64,000 bases of DNA from Parapontixanthobacter aurantiacus (GTDB taxonomy: Bacteria; Pseudomonadota; Alphaproteobacteria; Sphingomonadales; Sphingomonadaceae): NCBI RefSeq assembly GCF_009827635.1, contig NZ_WTYW01000004.1, forward strand, positions 93,611 through 157,610. The letters run 5' to 3'. Below are positions 16,862-24,803 of the stretch, piece after piece (position 1 is the stretch's first letter; each line of letters begins with the position of its first letter). The notes under the pieces are model-generated. The model was not told the origin of the DNA. It worked only from the letters and a program-made list of their open reading frames with translations, and made no database searches. The position numbers were made by a program, and so were the translations under genes.

Positions 16862-17968
16862 ATGGCCAGCCTTTCTCCTTCATCGTCTGCAACCGTTTCC
16901 GTGCCCGGATCGATGGGACGCACGAGGCCGGGCGCGCTGGCGATCTGGCTGTTCGTCGTCGCGGCGCTGGTCGTGGTGATGGTGACCGTCGGCGGCATCA
17001 CGCGCCTCACCGAAAGCGGGCTGTCGATTACCGAGTGGAAGCCGATTACCGGGGCGATCCCGCCGCTCAGCGAAGCCGACTGGCGCGCCGAGTTCGAACT
17101 CTACAAGCAGATACCCGAATACCGGCAGGTCACCGGCCCGGCGGGGATGGATCTTGCCGCGTTCAAGTTCATCTATTTCTGGGAGTGGGCGCACAGGTTC
17201 CTCGGCCGGGTCATAGGCCTGGCCTTCGCCCTGCCGCTAGCGTGGTTCTGGATTCGCGGGGCGATCCCTGCCGGCTACAAGCCTCGGCTCGTGGCGCTGC
17301 TCGCACTCGGCGGTCTGCAAGGAGCGTTCGGCTGGTTCATGGTGCGCAGTGGATTGTCGGGCGAGATGACCGACGTGAGCCATTTCTGGCTGTCGATCCA
17401 CTTGCTGACCGCGTTGTTCACGCTGACGGGACTGGTCTGGACGGCGCTCGACCTGCGCCGCCTCGCCGCCGTTCCGAGCGCTCGCCCGGCGCGCCTGACC
17501 CGTGCGACCATAGTCGTGGGTGCAATCGTGTTCGTCCAGTTGCTGCTCGGCGCATGGGTCGCCGGATTGGATGCTGGTCATGCGAGCGACAGCTGGCCTC
17601 TGATGCAGGGACAGCTTGTGCCGGAATACGACACGAGCCGCGGTTTCTGGTGGGCGGCGACGCATGATCCCTTCCTCCTTCACTTTCTTCACCGCTGGTG
17701 GGCTTGGGTGGCGGTCGTCGCGCTCGTCCTGTTCGCCCGCCGGGTGAAGCCCTTCGCGCGCGGTGCGTCGGTCGCGATCCATGTGGCCTTTGGCACGATG
17801 ATCCTGCTCGGCATCGGGACCGTGCTGAGCGGCGTCGAATTGTGGGTGGCGGTCGCGCATCAGCTGGTCGGCGCGCTGCTGGTCGCCAGCCTTGCCTGGG
17901 GCGCGCATGTGCTTGGCCGGGTCCGCGCAGCGACAGCGGCCCGGATACCGGCGCCCGCCGCCGCCTGA
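16862..17968 (+). CDS. ctaA: Heme A synthase, COX15/CtaA family
   Basis: The 368-residue integral membrane protein has about eight helices and the COX15 signatures: VTVGGITRLTESGLSITEWK near residue 55, FIYFWEWAHRFLGRV around 110, and the repeat half with LHFLHRWWAWVAV and VAVAHQLVGALLV. The four paired histidines (in WEWAHRFLGR, HFWLSIHLLT, HFLHRWWA, VAHQLVGA) bind the two hemes. It oxidises heme O to heme A for cytochrome c oxidase. ATG 16862 gives an N-terminus that is Ser-rich; a start 13 codons upstream is possible. The upstream gene merC is divergent. Confidence 0.95.
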   Translation: MASLSPSSSATVSVPGSMGRTRPGALAIWLFVVAALVVVMVTVGGITRLTESGLSITEWKPITGAIPPLSEADWRAEFELYKQIPEYRQVTGPAGMDLAAFKFIYFWEWAHRFLGRVIGLAFALPLAWFWIRGAIPAGYKPRLVALLALGGLQGAFGWFMVRSGLSGEMTDVSHFWLSIHLLTALFTLTGLVWTALDLRRLAAVPSARPARLTRATIVVGAIVFVQLLLGAWVAGLDAGHASDSWPLMQGQLVPEYDTSRGFWWAATHDPFLLHFLHRWWAWVAVVALVLFARRVKPFARGASVAIHVAFGTMILLGIGTVLSGVELWVAVAHQLVGALLVASLAWGAHVLGRVRAATAARIPAPAAA

Positions 17969-18049
17969 CCTCCGGGCTACCGAGTGCCAGCTGCGGGACG
18001 CTGCGGGGCAATACGGTATTATTTTACCTCTCCCGAGAGCCGCACGACG

Positions 18050-18078
18050 CTTGACTTGGCAGCCGATTGCGCCCAAAT
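18050..18078 (+). promoter_or_regulatory. Candidate promoter of rplM-rpsI
   Basis: CTTGAC at 18050-18055 resembles the alphaproteobacterial -35 element and CCAAAT at 18073-18078 could be the -10 element, with a 17-base spacer. It would give a leader of about 95 bases before rplM. The -10 match is weak and no transcription data are available, so this is a candidate only. Confidence 0.3.
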
Positions 18079-18180
18079 GCGCGCCAGCTTTGCCGCCGTC
18101 CGTCCGGGATCATCATCGATTCCCGTACGGCCCGGATCACGGCAGATCCCATCCGAACGTCGATAGAGAGATACGAGCCC

Positions 18181-18660
18181 ATGAAGGCTATCAGCAAGGT
18201 GACGCGGTCGATCAAGCCGGCCGAAGTCGAGAAGAAATGGCACATCATCGATGCCGAGGGACTGGTCGTCGGCCGCCTCGCCGCGATCATCGCCAACATC
18301 CTGCGCGGCAAGCACAAGCCGAGCTACACCCCGCATGTCGATTGCGGCGACCACGTGATCGTCATCAATGCCGACAAGGTGAAGTTCACCGGCAACAAGG
18401 CGCAGACGAAGGTCTATTACAAGCATACCGGCCATGTCGGCGGCATCAAGGAAACCACTCCGGCGAAGGTCTTGGAAGGCCGCTTCCCGGAGCGCGTCCT
18501 CGAAAAGGCCGTGCAGCGGATGATCCCGCGCGGGCCGCTGGGTCGCGACCAGATGCGCGCCCTTCACCTCTATAACGGAACCGATCATCCGCATGGCGGG
18601 CAGAACCCCGAAACGCTCGATGTCGCTTCGATGAACCGCAAGAACAAGGTCTCCGCATAA
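18181..18660 (+). CDS. rplM: 50S ribosomal protein L13
   Basis: The 159-residue product is a complete L13 with the family start [17 protein letters not shown] near residue 20, [15 protein letters not shown], and the C-terminal [14 protein letters not shown] signature. It binds 23S rRNA domain II early in large subunit assembly. ATG 18181 is preceded by AGAGAGATACGAGCCC; the in-frame stretch back to 18067 is leader. Its stop codon overlaps the start of rpsI by one base (TAATG), and rplM-rpsI is the normal bacterial operon. Confidence 0.98.
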   Translation: MKAISKVTRSIKPAEVEKKWHIIDAEGLVVGRLAAIIANILRGKHKPSYTPHVDCGDHVIVINADKVKFTGNKAQTKVYYKHTGHVGGIKETTPAKVLEGRFPERVLEKAVQRMIPRGPLGRDQMRALHLYNGTDHPHGGQNPETLDVASMNRKNKVSA

Positions 18661-19319
18661 TGGCCGACGAGAAGAACACCGACAACGCCGCCGAGAACAA
18701 GGCGGAGGAAACGAACGCCGCGACTGCCGATACGGCAGCGACCGAAGGCAAGGACGAAACCGCGACGAAGGCGGACGCCAAGGCCGACGAGAAAGCCGAA
18801 GAGAAGACGGACACGAAGAGCGTTTCCGATCTCGGCGATCTCAAGGACATTGCTGGCGATGCGCCCGATGCCGACGCCGCTGCCATTGCGCAGTCGCCTT
18901 CCGCCCCGCTGCGCGAGCAGGAGCTCGACGCACAGGGCCGCGCCTATGCCACCGGCCGCCGCAAGGACGCCACCGCGCGCGTCTGGATCAAGCCGGGCAA
19001 GGGCAAGATTACCATCAACGGTCGTGACCAGGAACAGTATTTCGCACGCCCGACGCTGCGCCTTATCATCAACCAGCCCTTCGGCATCACCAGCCGCGAA
19101 GGCCAGTACGACGTCATCGCAACCGTTCGCGGCGGCGGTCTCTCGGGACAGGCCGGGGCAGTGAAGCACGGCATCAGCCAGGCATTGTCCAAGTTCGAGC
19201 CGGAACTGCGCTCCACGGTCAAGGCCGCAGGCTTCCTCACCCGCGACAGCCGCGTGGTCGAGCGTAAGAAGTACGGCCGGGCGAAGGCTCGTCGCAGCTT
19301 CCAGTTCTCGAAGCGCTGA
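18660..19319 (+). CDS. rpsI: 30S ribosomal protein S9 with long acidic N-terminal extension
   Basis: The C-terminal part from about residue 95 ([20 protein letters not shown]) to the end ([11 protein letters not shown], the conserved tail reaching the P-site tRNA) is ordinary S9. The first 90 residues are a low-complexity Ala/Glu/Asp/Lys/Thr stretch, bringing the protein to 219 residues against about 130 in E. coli. The extension is in the same frame without a stop or an ATG before residue 90, so it seems genuine rather than a wrong start. Its function is unknown; it would project from the small subunit head. A strong terminator follows. Confidence 0.96.
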   Translation: MADEKNTDNAAENKAEETNAATADTAATEGKDETATKADAKADEKAEEKTDTKSVSDLGDLKDIAGDAPDADAAAIAQSPSAPLREQELDAQGRAYATGRRKDATARVWIKPGKGKITINGRDQEQYFARPTLRLIINQPFGITSREGQYDVIATVRGGGLSGQAGAVKHGISQALSKFEPELRSTVKAAGFLTRDSRVVERKKYGRAKARRSFQFSKR

Positions 19320-19347
19320 TCGACTTCGAAAACTGTCATCCCATGCG

Positions 19348-19378
19348 AAAAGGGCGGTCCTTGCGGGCCGCCCTTTTT
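19348..19378 (+). terminator. Rho-independent terminator of rplM-rpsI
   Basis: AAAAGGGCGG (19348-19357) pairs with CCGCCCTTTT (19368-19377) around a ten-base loop, followed directly by more T. It begins 29 bases after the rpsI stop codon. The A-rich 5' arm means it may also work for transcripts from the opposite direction. Confidence 0.9.
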
Positions 19379-19398
19379 CATTGCGCATTCCAATCAGC

Positions 19399-20259
19399 TT
19401 AGCGGACCGGGGGATCGGTCCTTGGAACGTCGCCGACAGGGGCGACCGGCTCGCCCGGCTTGCGCGGCGGTGTCGCATCCTCCGGCACATCGTCGATCCG
19501 CATCGCTTCGCTGGGCACGCTTTCGAGGTTGCGTACCTCGACCTTGAGTTCGCCATTCTCGAAATGCAGTTCATTGAAGCTCGGCGGAGTCGAACGGGTC
19601 CGCTTCGATAACGTCCCCGCCCCGATCATCCGCACCGGGCCGTGGACCGTTTCCTGCGTCAGATCGAACGCGTCATGGACATGGCCCGACAGGACTGCGG
19701 TCACGTTACGCTTGGCGAGTTCGGCCAGGGCCTTGTTGCCGTTCTTGGTCAGCGCCGTCCCCTCGGTCCCGACTTCGCGCAAGGGGTGATGCACGGCGAC
19801 GAGCACCCTCGTCCCTTTCGGCAAGGCGTCGATCGCGGCCAGTGTCTTGCCGAGAGCGTCGTCCGTCACCCAGCCCTTCGACCAGTTGAAGCGCCACTGC
19901 GCCCGAACCGCCGTCTTCAGCGGGACGATGGCGATGCCCGGCAGGTCGATTTCCTTCTCGACCAGTTCTTCCATCCCCTTGAACCGCTTGTAGGGATCGA
20001 AGAACCGCTCGATCGGATTGAAATAGGGCATGTCGTGATTGCCGACTTCGACCGTTACCGGCACCTCGAGCGACAGGATCCAGTCACGCGCAGCATCGAA
20101 TTCGCGGTGGCGTGCGCGCATCGTCAGATCGCCGGTAATGGCGACCGCGTCGGGCTTGCGGGTGGCGATTTCCTGCGCGACCCAGTCGAGCGCCTGGTTG
20201 TCCTCCAGCCCGAAATGGATGTCGCTGAGATGAAAGAGCAGGGCGTTGTCGGTCGTCAT
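19399..20259 (-). CDS. Metallophosphoesterase (calcineurin-like, CpdA type)
   Basis: The 286-residue protein has the dinuclear metallophosphoesterase signatures in order: LFHLSDIHFG near residue 10, ITGDLTMRARH around 46, EVGNHDMPYF around 76, VAVHHPLREV and SGHVHDAF. This subclass includes cyclic-nucleotide phosphodiesterases such as CpdA, but the true substrate is not shown. A Pro-rich tail ends the protein. ATG 20259 overlaps the stop codon of the upstream lipid kinase gene (ATGA), so both are made from one transcript. A role in phospholipid or nucleotide signalling is possible. Confidence 0.9.
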   Translation of the reverse strand: MTTDNALLFHLSDIHFGLEDNQALDWVAQEIATRKPDAVAITGDLTMRARHREFDAARDWILSLEVPVTVEVGNHDMPYFNPIERFFDPYKRFKGMEELVEKEIDLPGIAIVPLKTAVRAQWRFNWSKGWVTDDALGKTLAAIDALPKGTRVLVAVHHPLREVGTEGTALTKNGNKALAELAKRNVTAVLSGHVHDAFDLTQETVHGPVRMIGAGTLSKRTRSTPPSFNELHFENGELKVEVRNLESVPSEAMRIDDVPEDATPPRKPGEPVAPVGDVPRTDPPVR

Positions 20260-21122
20260 GCAAGCGGGCAAAGCAGATCGAGATCGAGGGTGGCAAGGGA
20301 AAACCGCTCGCGTGACTTTCCTTCGAACCGCTCGCCATCGACCATCAGGGGAATGGGGCTGTCGTCTTCGCTCGCGCAGGTGATAGCGGCAACGGGTTCG
20401 AGATCGTCATGCGGTCCGTCGCGGAAATTATGCTTCAGGATGGCAAGCCCCTGTCCGAGAAAGTCGCCGACCGTATCGGCGGTATACCCTTGGATCCGAA
20501 TGCCCGAAGGCATCGGCGACAAGCGAACGCCGGCATAGCCATCTTCCTTGCCGCAAGCCGGATCGCGCAACAGAATCTTCGGCCCGCCCCAGCTTTCCGC
20601 AATCGCTTCCGCCGCCTCGCTCGCCGCGTCGGTAAAGTCGTTGTCGCGCAAGTCCTCGCGCACATCGGCCCATTTCGCACCCGGCCCCGCCAGCACTTCG
20701 GACAGACCGAAGACCGAACTGCCTCTGACGCACCGGATGCGGCAGGGTTCGAACTGGCCGTTCATGTACCGTTGCACGATGTCGCGGCTGTCGCATTCGT
20801 CGTAGAGCCTGTGGCAAAGCAGGTTCGCCGTGCCGCCGGGCAGGGCAAGCAGCGCGCCGCCCCAGCCTTCCAGTTCGCGCGTCGCATAGTTGAGCGAGCC
20901 GTCGCCGCCATGCACGACGAAGTGATCGACCCCCGCCCGCTCCAGGTCGCCGCGGCTGGGCTGACCATCGGCCTTGCAGTCAATGACGTTTACGGCATCG
21001 GCATTGCCTTCGCCCAGCATGGTGCGCAATTCGGCGATCAGCTCTTCCTGATGGCTCCCGCTTGTCTCGTTCACCATCAGCCAGCGTCTTCGCGATCGGT
21101 TCGCAGGCTCTCCCATATGCAT
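20256..21122 (-). CDS. Diacylglycerol/lipid kinase family protein
   Basis: The 288-residue protein has the DAGK catalytic pattern: GVDHFVVHGGDGSLNYATRE at about residues 64-84 with the ATP-binding GGDGSLN, and LPGGTANLLCHRL at about 95 where typical enzymes have PxGTxN. The C-terminal half is less conserved. It would phosphorylate a lipid such as diacylglycerol or a sphingoid base at the inner membrane. The variant PGGTANLL still keeps the GT-N triplet. The ATG at 21122 has a second ATG two codons later, so the exact start is uncertain. It is coupled with the phosphoesterase. Confidence 0.85.
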   Translation of the reverse strand: MHMGEPANRSRRRWLMVNETSGSHQEELIAELRTMLGEGNADAVNVIDCKADGQPSRGDLERAGVDHFVVHGGDGSLNYATRELEGWGGALLALPGGTANLLCHRLYDECDSRDIVQRYMNGQFEPCRIRCVRGSSVFGLSEVLAGPGAKWADVREDLRDNDFTDAASEAAEAIAESWGGPKILLRDPACGKEDGYAGVRLSPMPSGIRIQGYTADTVGDFLGQGLAILKHNFRDGPHDDLEPVAAITCASEDDSPIPLMVDGERFEGKSRERFSLATLDLDLLCPLA

Positions 21123-21182
21123 GACAGCGCGGCGAATATGCGAACGTTCCCGCGCAGCATCCCTTATTTCAGCCGTGGATTC

Positions 21183-21455
21183 TCAGCCGTCGTTCCAGAC
21201 TACAAAAATGAAGGTCGCGCCGTTCAGCATCGCATAGATGCCGTATGCGATGCCAGCGGCACCATGCCCCTCGCTCGTGAGGACCATCGCCGAGACCAGC
21301 AGGATGAACTCGAGGATGAGGCTGCCGCGCCCGCCATTGTCGCGCAGGAATCGCGGAACGTGGCGAAGCGCGGGATGGCCGCTTGCGAGAAACGCCTTGA
21401 GAATCGCAAAATTACCGATTCCGAGGAGAAACAGGGCGATTATTGCGACCGACAA
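21183..21455 (-). CDS. Small membrane protein, unknown function
   Basis: The 90-residue product has three hydrophobic segments: residues 2-20 (VAIIALFLLGIGNFAIL), about 46-60 (LILEFILLVSAMVL) and 66-85 (AAGIAYGIYAMLNGATF). A basic loop with HVPRFLRDNGGRG separates the first two. Only a TTG start at 21455 is available in this frame; GAGG eight bases before supports it. I do not recognise a family, though short proteins beginning with LASGHP are common hypotheticals in sphingomonads. The gene lies alone between the lipid kinase and UrcA. Confidence 0.65.
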   Translation of the reverse strand: MSVAIIALFLLGIGNFAILKAFLASGHPALRHVPRFLRDNGGRGSLILEFILLVSAMVLTSEGHGAAGIAYGIYAMLNGATFIFVVWNDG

Positions 21456-21646
21456 GCGTCGAACCTCATCTTTGGTCGATGGCGATTGGCTGTTCGTCCG
21501 GTCATTTCGTCCATTTGTCCAATCGACTGTCCGCCGGTCGACGGCGTGATGCGCGTGCCTTCGATCCCGCTACTTTCATAACTGCGAACAACGCCCGGCC
21601 CAAGTCCCCGAGGGTTCGGATAAACGATACAGATATGGAGGATTTT

Positions 21647-21955
21647 ATGAAGACAGCATTTACCCTTTTCGCCGCCGCCAGCGCCCTTGCCGTTGCCATG
21701 CCCGCTTCGGCGCAGATGGTCGAACAGGCGCAGATCGAAGTCGAATACACCGACCTGAACCTCGCATCGCAGAAAGGTCAGGACCGGCTCGAACGCCGCC
21801 TGAAGAAAGCCGCGCGTGAAGTCTGCGGCCTCGACCAGCAGCGCACCGGCAGCCGGATCGTCGATCAGAAAACACAGGCTTGCTACAAGATGGCCATGGC
21901 GACCGCGATGGAGCGGCATGCCGCCCTCGTGGCCGATCACCGTTTGGGCGGCTGA
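21647..21955 (+). CDS. UrcA family secreted protein
   Basis: The 102-residue product has a signal peptide (residues 1-23, ending MPASAQ) and a UrcA-type core: VEYTDLNLASQKGQDRLERR, then a helix with cysteine AAREVCGLD and a second cysteine in TQACYKMAMATAM, likely forming a disulfide. UrcA proteins are widespread in sphingomonads and have no established function. ATG 21647 follows GGAG. Long in-frame codons upstream back to 21443 look untranslated. A strong terminator hairpin follows the stop codon. Confidence 0.88.
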   Translation: MKTAFTLFAAASALAVAMPASAQMVEQAQIEVEYTDLNLASQKGQDRLERRLKKAAREVCGLDQQRTGSRIVDQKTQACYKMAMATAMERHAALVADHRLGG

Positions 21956-21971
21956 ATTTCCCGGCTAGCCC

Positions 21972-22006
21972 GAACCCCGGCCGGCCCAGTCCCCCGGCCG
22001 GGGTTC
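21972..22006 (+). terminator. Rho-independent terminator of the UrcA gene
   Basis: GAACCCCGGCCGG (21972-21984) is fully complementary to CCGGCCGGGGTTC (21994-22006) around a nine-base loop, followed by ATCTTTTCC. The 13-base-pair GC-rich stem lies just after the UrcA stop codon. Confidence 0.85.
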
Positions 22007-22083
22007 ATCTTTTCCGCTTCGTGAAAGCACGCGACAGGCCAAAGCATTTTCCTACATGTTCGCGAAGTGTTCTTCTCACGCGC

Positions 22084-22329
22084 ATGTCATCGATTCGCCT
22101 GCGCACCATCTCCGATTTTCAGGGCCACGCCATCATGGTGCAGGCCCATTGCACCGCCTGCGGACACAAGTCCGAATTGCATCCGGTGGCTTTGCGAAAA
22201 CATTGCGCGAAGACGGGCGTCGGCCTCCTCGTGCACCATGTCGAGCGCCGGTTGCGCTGCGGCGTATGCAAGGAACGACGCGCACATATCTATCCAGGCC
22301 GCTCCATGCCGGAAGAGAGCCACGGCTGA
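22084..22329 (+). CDS. Small zinc-ribbon-like protein
   Basis: The 81-residue product contains two CxxC-type pairs, CTACG at about residues 23-27 and CGVC at about 59-62, about 36 residues apart, with basic residues between (LRKHCAKTG, VERRLRCG). This is a zinc ribbon layout; such small proteins can bind nucleic acid or a protein partner. No family name can be assigned. ATG 22084 has no clear ribosome site; ATG 22135 in the same frame would remove 17 residues without losing a cysteine. Another frame open across the region (to 22448) is not convincing. Confidence 0.6.
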   Translation: MSSIRLRTISDFQGHAIMVQAHCTACGHKSELHPVALRKHCAKTGVGLLVHHVERRLRCGVCKERRAHIYPGRSMPEESHG

Positions 22330-22450
22330 CCCGAGCGGCGCCTCGTCAGTGCCTTACTTCCGAAAGCTCGGACGGACATTCAACTTCAACGATTATTGCA
22401 GCCTTGGCTGTGCAATGTTCGCACTCGATAGTTGCTGAACGAAATTAGGT

Positions 22451-22903
22451 CTATGGACCGATCATCTCCATTTGGTACACAATTGTCATCGTCCAGCGCC
22501 CTTCGGTCGGATTGCCCTGCTCATCGATTGCGGGTTCGAACCGAGCATGCGTCGCAAGACCATCACACGCTGCCTGATCAAGTATTGCGTGGCCGCTTGA
22601 ATCAATCACGTCGCAATCGGAAGTCCGGCCGGTCGGATCGATGGTCAACCTGACCTTCACTCTACCTTGCTGCCCGAGCCTGATCGCTTCGGATGGGTAG
22701 TCCATGATAATCGCCATAGCAGTTGCATTGTAGTCGATCGGACGCGCCCCCGAAGGGCCCATGCGCTGCGTCTGGCTGCCTTTGTCGATAATATCCTTAC
22801 CCGTAGCGGATTCGTCCGCTAGCGCCGCAGCGCCCAATGCTGCGCTGAGAACGCCCAAGCTTACCGCCGTGCCAATTTGGAAAATCGATTTAGGTCGCAT
22901 CAT
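22451..22903 (-). CDS. Periplasmic TonB C-terminal domain protein
   Basis: The 150-residue product has a signal peptide (residues 1-29, ending ALADE) and a TonB_C domain in about residues 67-150: YPSEAIRLGQQGRVKVRLTI, then DPTGRTSDCDVIDSSGHAIL and a second cysteine in AACDGLATHARFEPA. In full TonB this domain contacts TonB-dependent receptors, but here there is no N-terminal membrane anchor or proline-rich spacer, so it cannot act as an energy transducer. It may bind a receptor or peptidoglycan. It starts eight bases after the acyl-CoA ligase. ATG 22900 is an alternative start. Confidence 0.8.
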   Translation of the reverse strand: MMRPKSIFQIGTAVSLGVLSAALGAAALADESATGKDIIDKGSQTQRMGPSGARPIDYNATAMAIIMDYPSEAIRLGQQGRVKVRLTIDPTGRTSDCDVIDSSGHAILDQAACDGLATHARFEPAIDEQGNPTEGRWTMTIVYQMEMIGP

Positions 22904-22911
22904 AACCCCCC

Positions 22912-24714
22912 TCAGCTACGATAGAGACCGTCGAGCCGGTCGCCGTAGCGCTCCTTAATCTTGTGCCGCCTGATCTTCATGCTCGGGGTCATTTCCCCGT
23001 TTTCGATCGAAAACGGTTCGTCGGCGAAGGTGAACTGCCGCACCTTCTCGGTAATCGAGAGGTCCTGGTTCACCCGGTCGACCGCGGCGCGCACGGCGTT
23101 CTTGAAAGCGGGAAGATCTTGCAACTGCTTGCAGTCGAACTCCTTGCCCTGCGCCCGGCACCATTCGAGCTGCCACTCGGCATCCGGCACGATCAGCCCG
23201 ACGACGTAGGGACGCCGGTCGCCCGAGACCATCGCCTGCGCGATCTCGGGTTGCAGCGTCAGCATCCCCTCGAGCTTCTGCGGCGCGACATTGTCGCCCT
23301 TGTCGTTGACGATCATGTCCTTCTTGCGATCGGTGATGACGATCCGGCCCTTCTCGTCGAGATGGCCGATATCGCCCGTATGCAGCCAGCCGTCCTGGAT
23401 GGTGCGCTGCGTTTCCGCTTCGTTGCGCCAATAGCCCTGCATGACGAGTTCGCCGCGGCACAGGATTTCACCATCCTCAGCAATCCGCACCTCGACCCCC
23501 TTCATCGGCGGCCCGACAGTGTCCATGCCGATACTGGCGCGCGGGCGATTGCAGCTGATGACCGGACCGGCCTCGGTCTGGCCATAGCCTTGCAGCATAG
23601 TGAGGCCCATCGCGTCGAAGAACAGCCCGACCTCGGGATTGAGCGGCGCGCCGCCCGACACCATCGCCTTGATCCGACCCCCGAATTTCTGCCTGATCTT
23701 CGGGCGCAGCGCCTTGTCGAGCACGAAGTCCATCGGCCGGTCGGCAAGGCGGACGCGGCCATCCTGCTTGCGCTCTCCGATCTCGAGCGCGCGGTCCATC
23801 ATGAAATTGGCGAGCTTGCCCTGCTTTGCCACCTGTTTCATGATCCGCGTACGCAGCACCTCGAACAGGCGGGGGACGACCACCATCAGCGTGGGCCGGA
23901 CTTCCTCGATATTGCCCGCGAGTTTCTCCAGCCCTTCGGAATAATAGATTTCCGCCCCCACCCCGATCGGCAGGAATTGGCCGCCGGAATGTTCATAGGC
24001 GTGGGAGAGCGGGAGGAAGGACAGGAACCGCTCGTCCTCGATCCCGAAGTCCTCGTTCAGGATTTCCGCCGCGCCCGCGACGTTGCACAGGATGGCGCCG
24101 TGATGCTGCTTGACGCCGCGCGGGGCGCCGCCCGTGCCGCTGGTATAGATGATGCAGGCGGTGTCGTTTCGCCCGATACTCGCGATCCGCTCTTCCGCAG
24201 CCGCCCGGGCTGCCTCGGCATCGCCTTCGAGCATCGCGTCCCAACTGTGATATTCGAAGCCGCTCGACTGCTTGCGGTGCAGGTCCTCAATCCCGATGAC
24301 GTGCTCGGTGACGCCGCTCGCCTGCAAGGCTCCGTGAAGCGGTCCGAGCAGCTTTTCGGTGGAGACGATCGCCGCGCGTGCCCCCGAATTGTCGAGGATG
24401 TGGACGTGGTCGCGCTCGGTATTGGTGATGTAGGTCGGCACGGTGATGCATCCCGCCGCCATGATCGCGAGGTCGGCGATGCACCATTCGGGCCGGTTCT
24501 CGCTGACGAGGACGACGCGGTCGCCATCGCCAAGGCCCAGCTTCCGCAAGTTCTCCGCCAGAAGACAGACCCGTTCCGCCGTTTCGCCCCAGCTTATCGT
24601 CTGCCATTCGCCGTTGCGCTTGGCACCCAAAAAGGGGCGGTCGGCGCGGGCATCGGCGCGTTTGAAGAACAACTCGACCAGATTGTTTGCCGTGTCGATA
24701 TCATCGAGGACCAT
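22912..24714 (-). CDS. Long-chain acyl-CoA synthetase (AMP-forming)
   Basis: The 600-residue protein belongs to the ANL superfamily. The ATP loop is YTSGTGGAPRGV near residue 190, where most members have TSGTTGxPKG, and the adenylate motif GYGQTEAGPVIS lies near residue 380. The C-terminal hinge WLHTGDIGHLDEKGRIVITD and the lysine block TPSMKIRRHKIKERY complete the fold. It activates fatty acids to acyl-CoA in the cytoplasm. It resembles the bacterial long-chain ligases with an N-terminal extension of the FadD15 type. The TonB-like gene follows with an eight-base gap. Confidence 0.93.
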   Translation of the reverse strand: MVLDDIDTANNLVELFFKRADARADRPFLGAKRNGEWQTISWGETAERVCLLAENLRKLGLGDGDRVVLVSENRPEWCIADLAIMAAGCITVPTYITNTERDHVHILDNSGARAAIVSTEKLLGPLHGALQASGVTEHVIGIEDLHRKQSSGFEYHSWDAMLEGDAEAARAAAEERIASIGRNDTACIIYTSGTGGAPRGVKQHHGAILCNVAGAAEILNEDFGIEDERFLSFLPLSHAYEHSGGQFLPIGVGAEIYYSEGLEKLAGNIEEVRPTLMVVVPRLFEVLRTRIMKQVAKQGKLANFMMDRALEIGERKQDGRVRLADRPMDFVLDKALRPKIRQKFGGRIKAMVSGGAPLNPEVGLFFDAMGLTMLQGYGQTEAGPVISCNRPRASIGMDTVGPPMKGVEVRIAEDGEILCRGELVMQGYWRNEAETQRTIQDGWLHTGDIGHLDEKGRIVITDRKKDMIVNDKGDNVAPQKLEGMLTLQPEIAQAMVSGDRRPYVVGLIVPDAEWQLEWCRAQGKEFDCKQLQDLPAFKNAVRAAVDRVNQDLSITEKVRQFTFADEPFSIENGEMTPSMKIRRHKIKERYGDRLDGLYRS

Positions 24715-24803
24715 GCGTGGCGCTCTCCCATTGCCCGCAAATCGAATTGCCGCGGGTCTTGAGGTTTGTTTAGGCCGCGAAGCCCCCTCGCGGCAAGTCG
24801 TCC

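Noticed and set aside
22963..24762. A 599-codon frame antisense to the acyl-CoA ligase.
   Set aside because: Fully covered by a convincing enzyme on the other strand; composition typical of a shadow frame.
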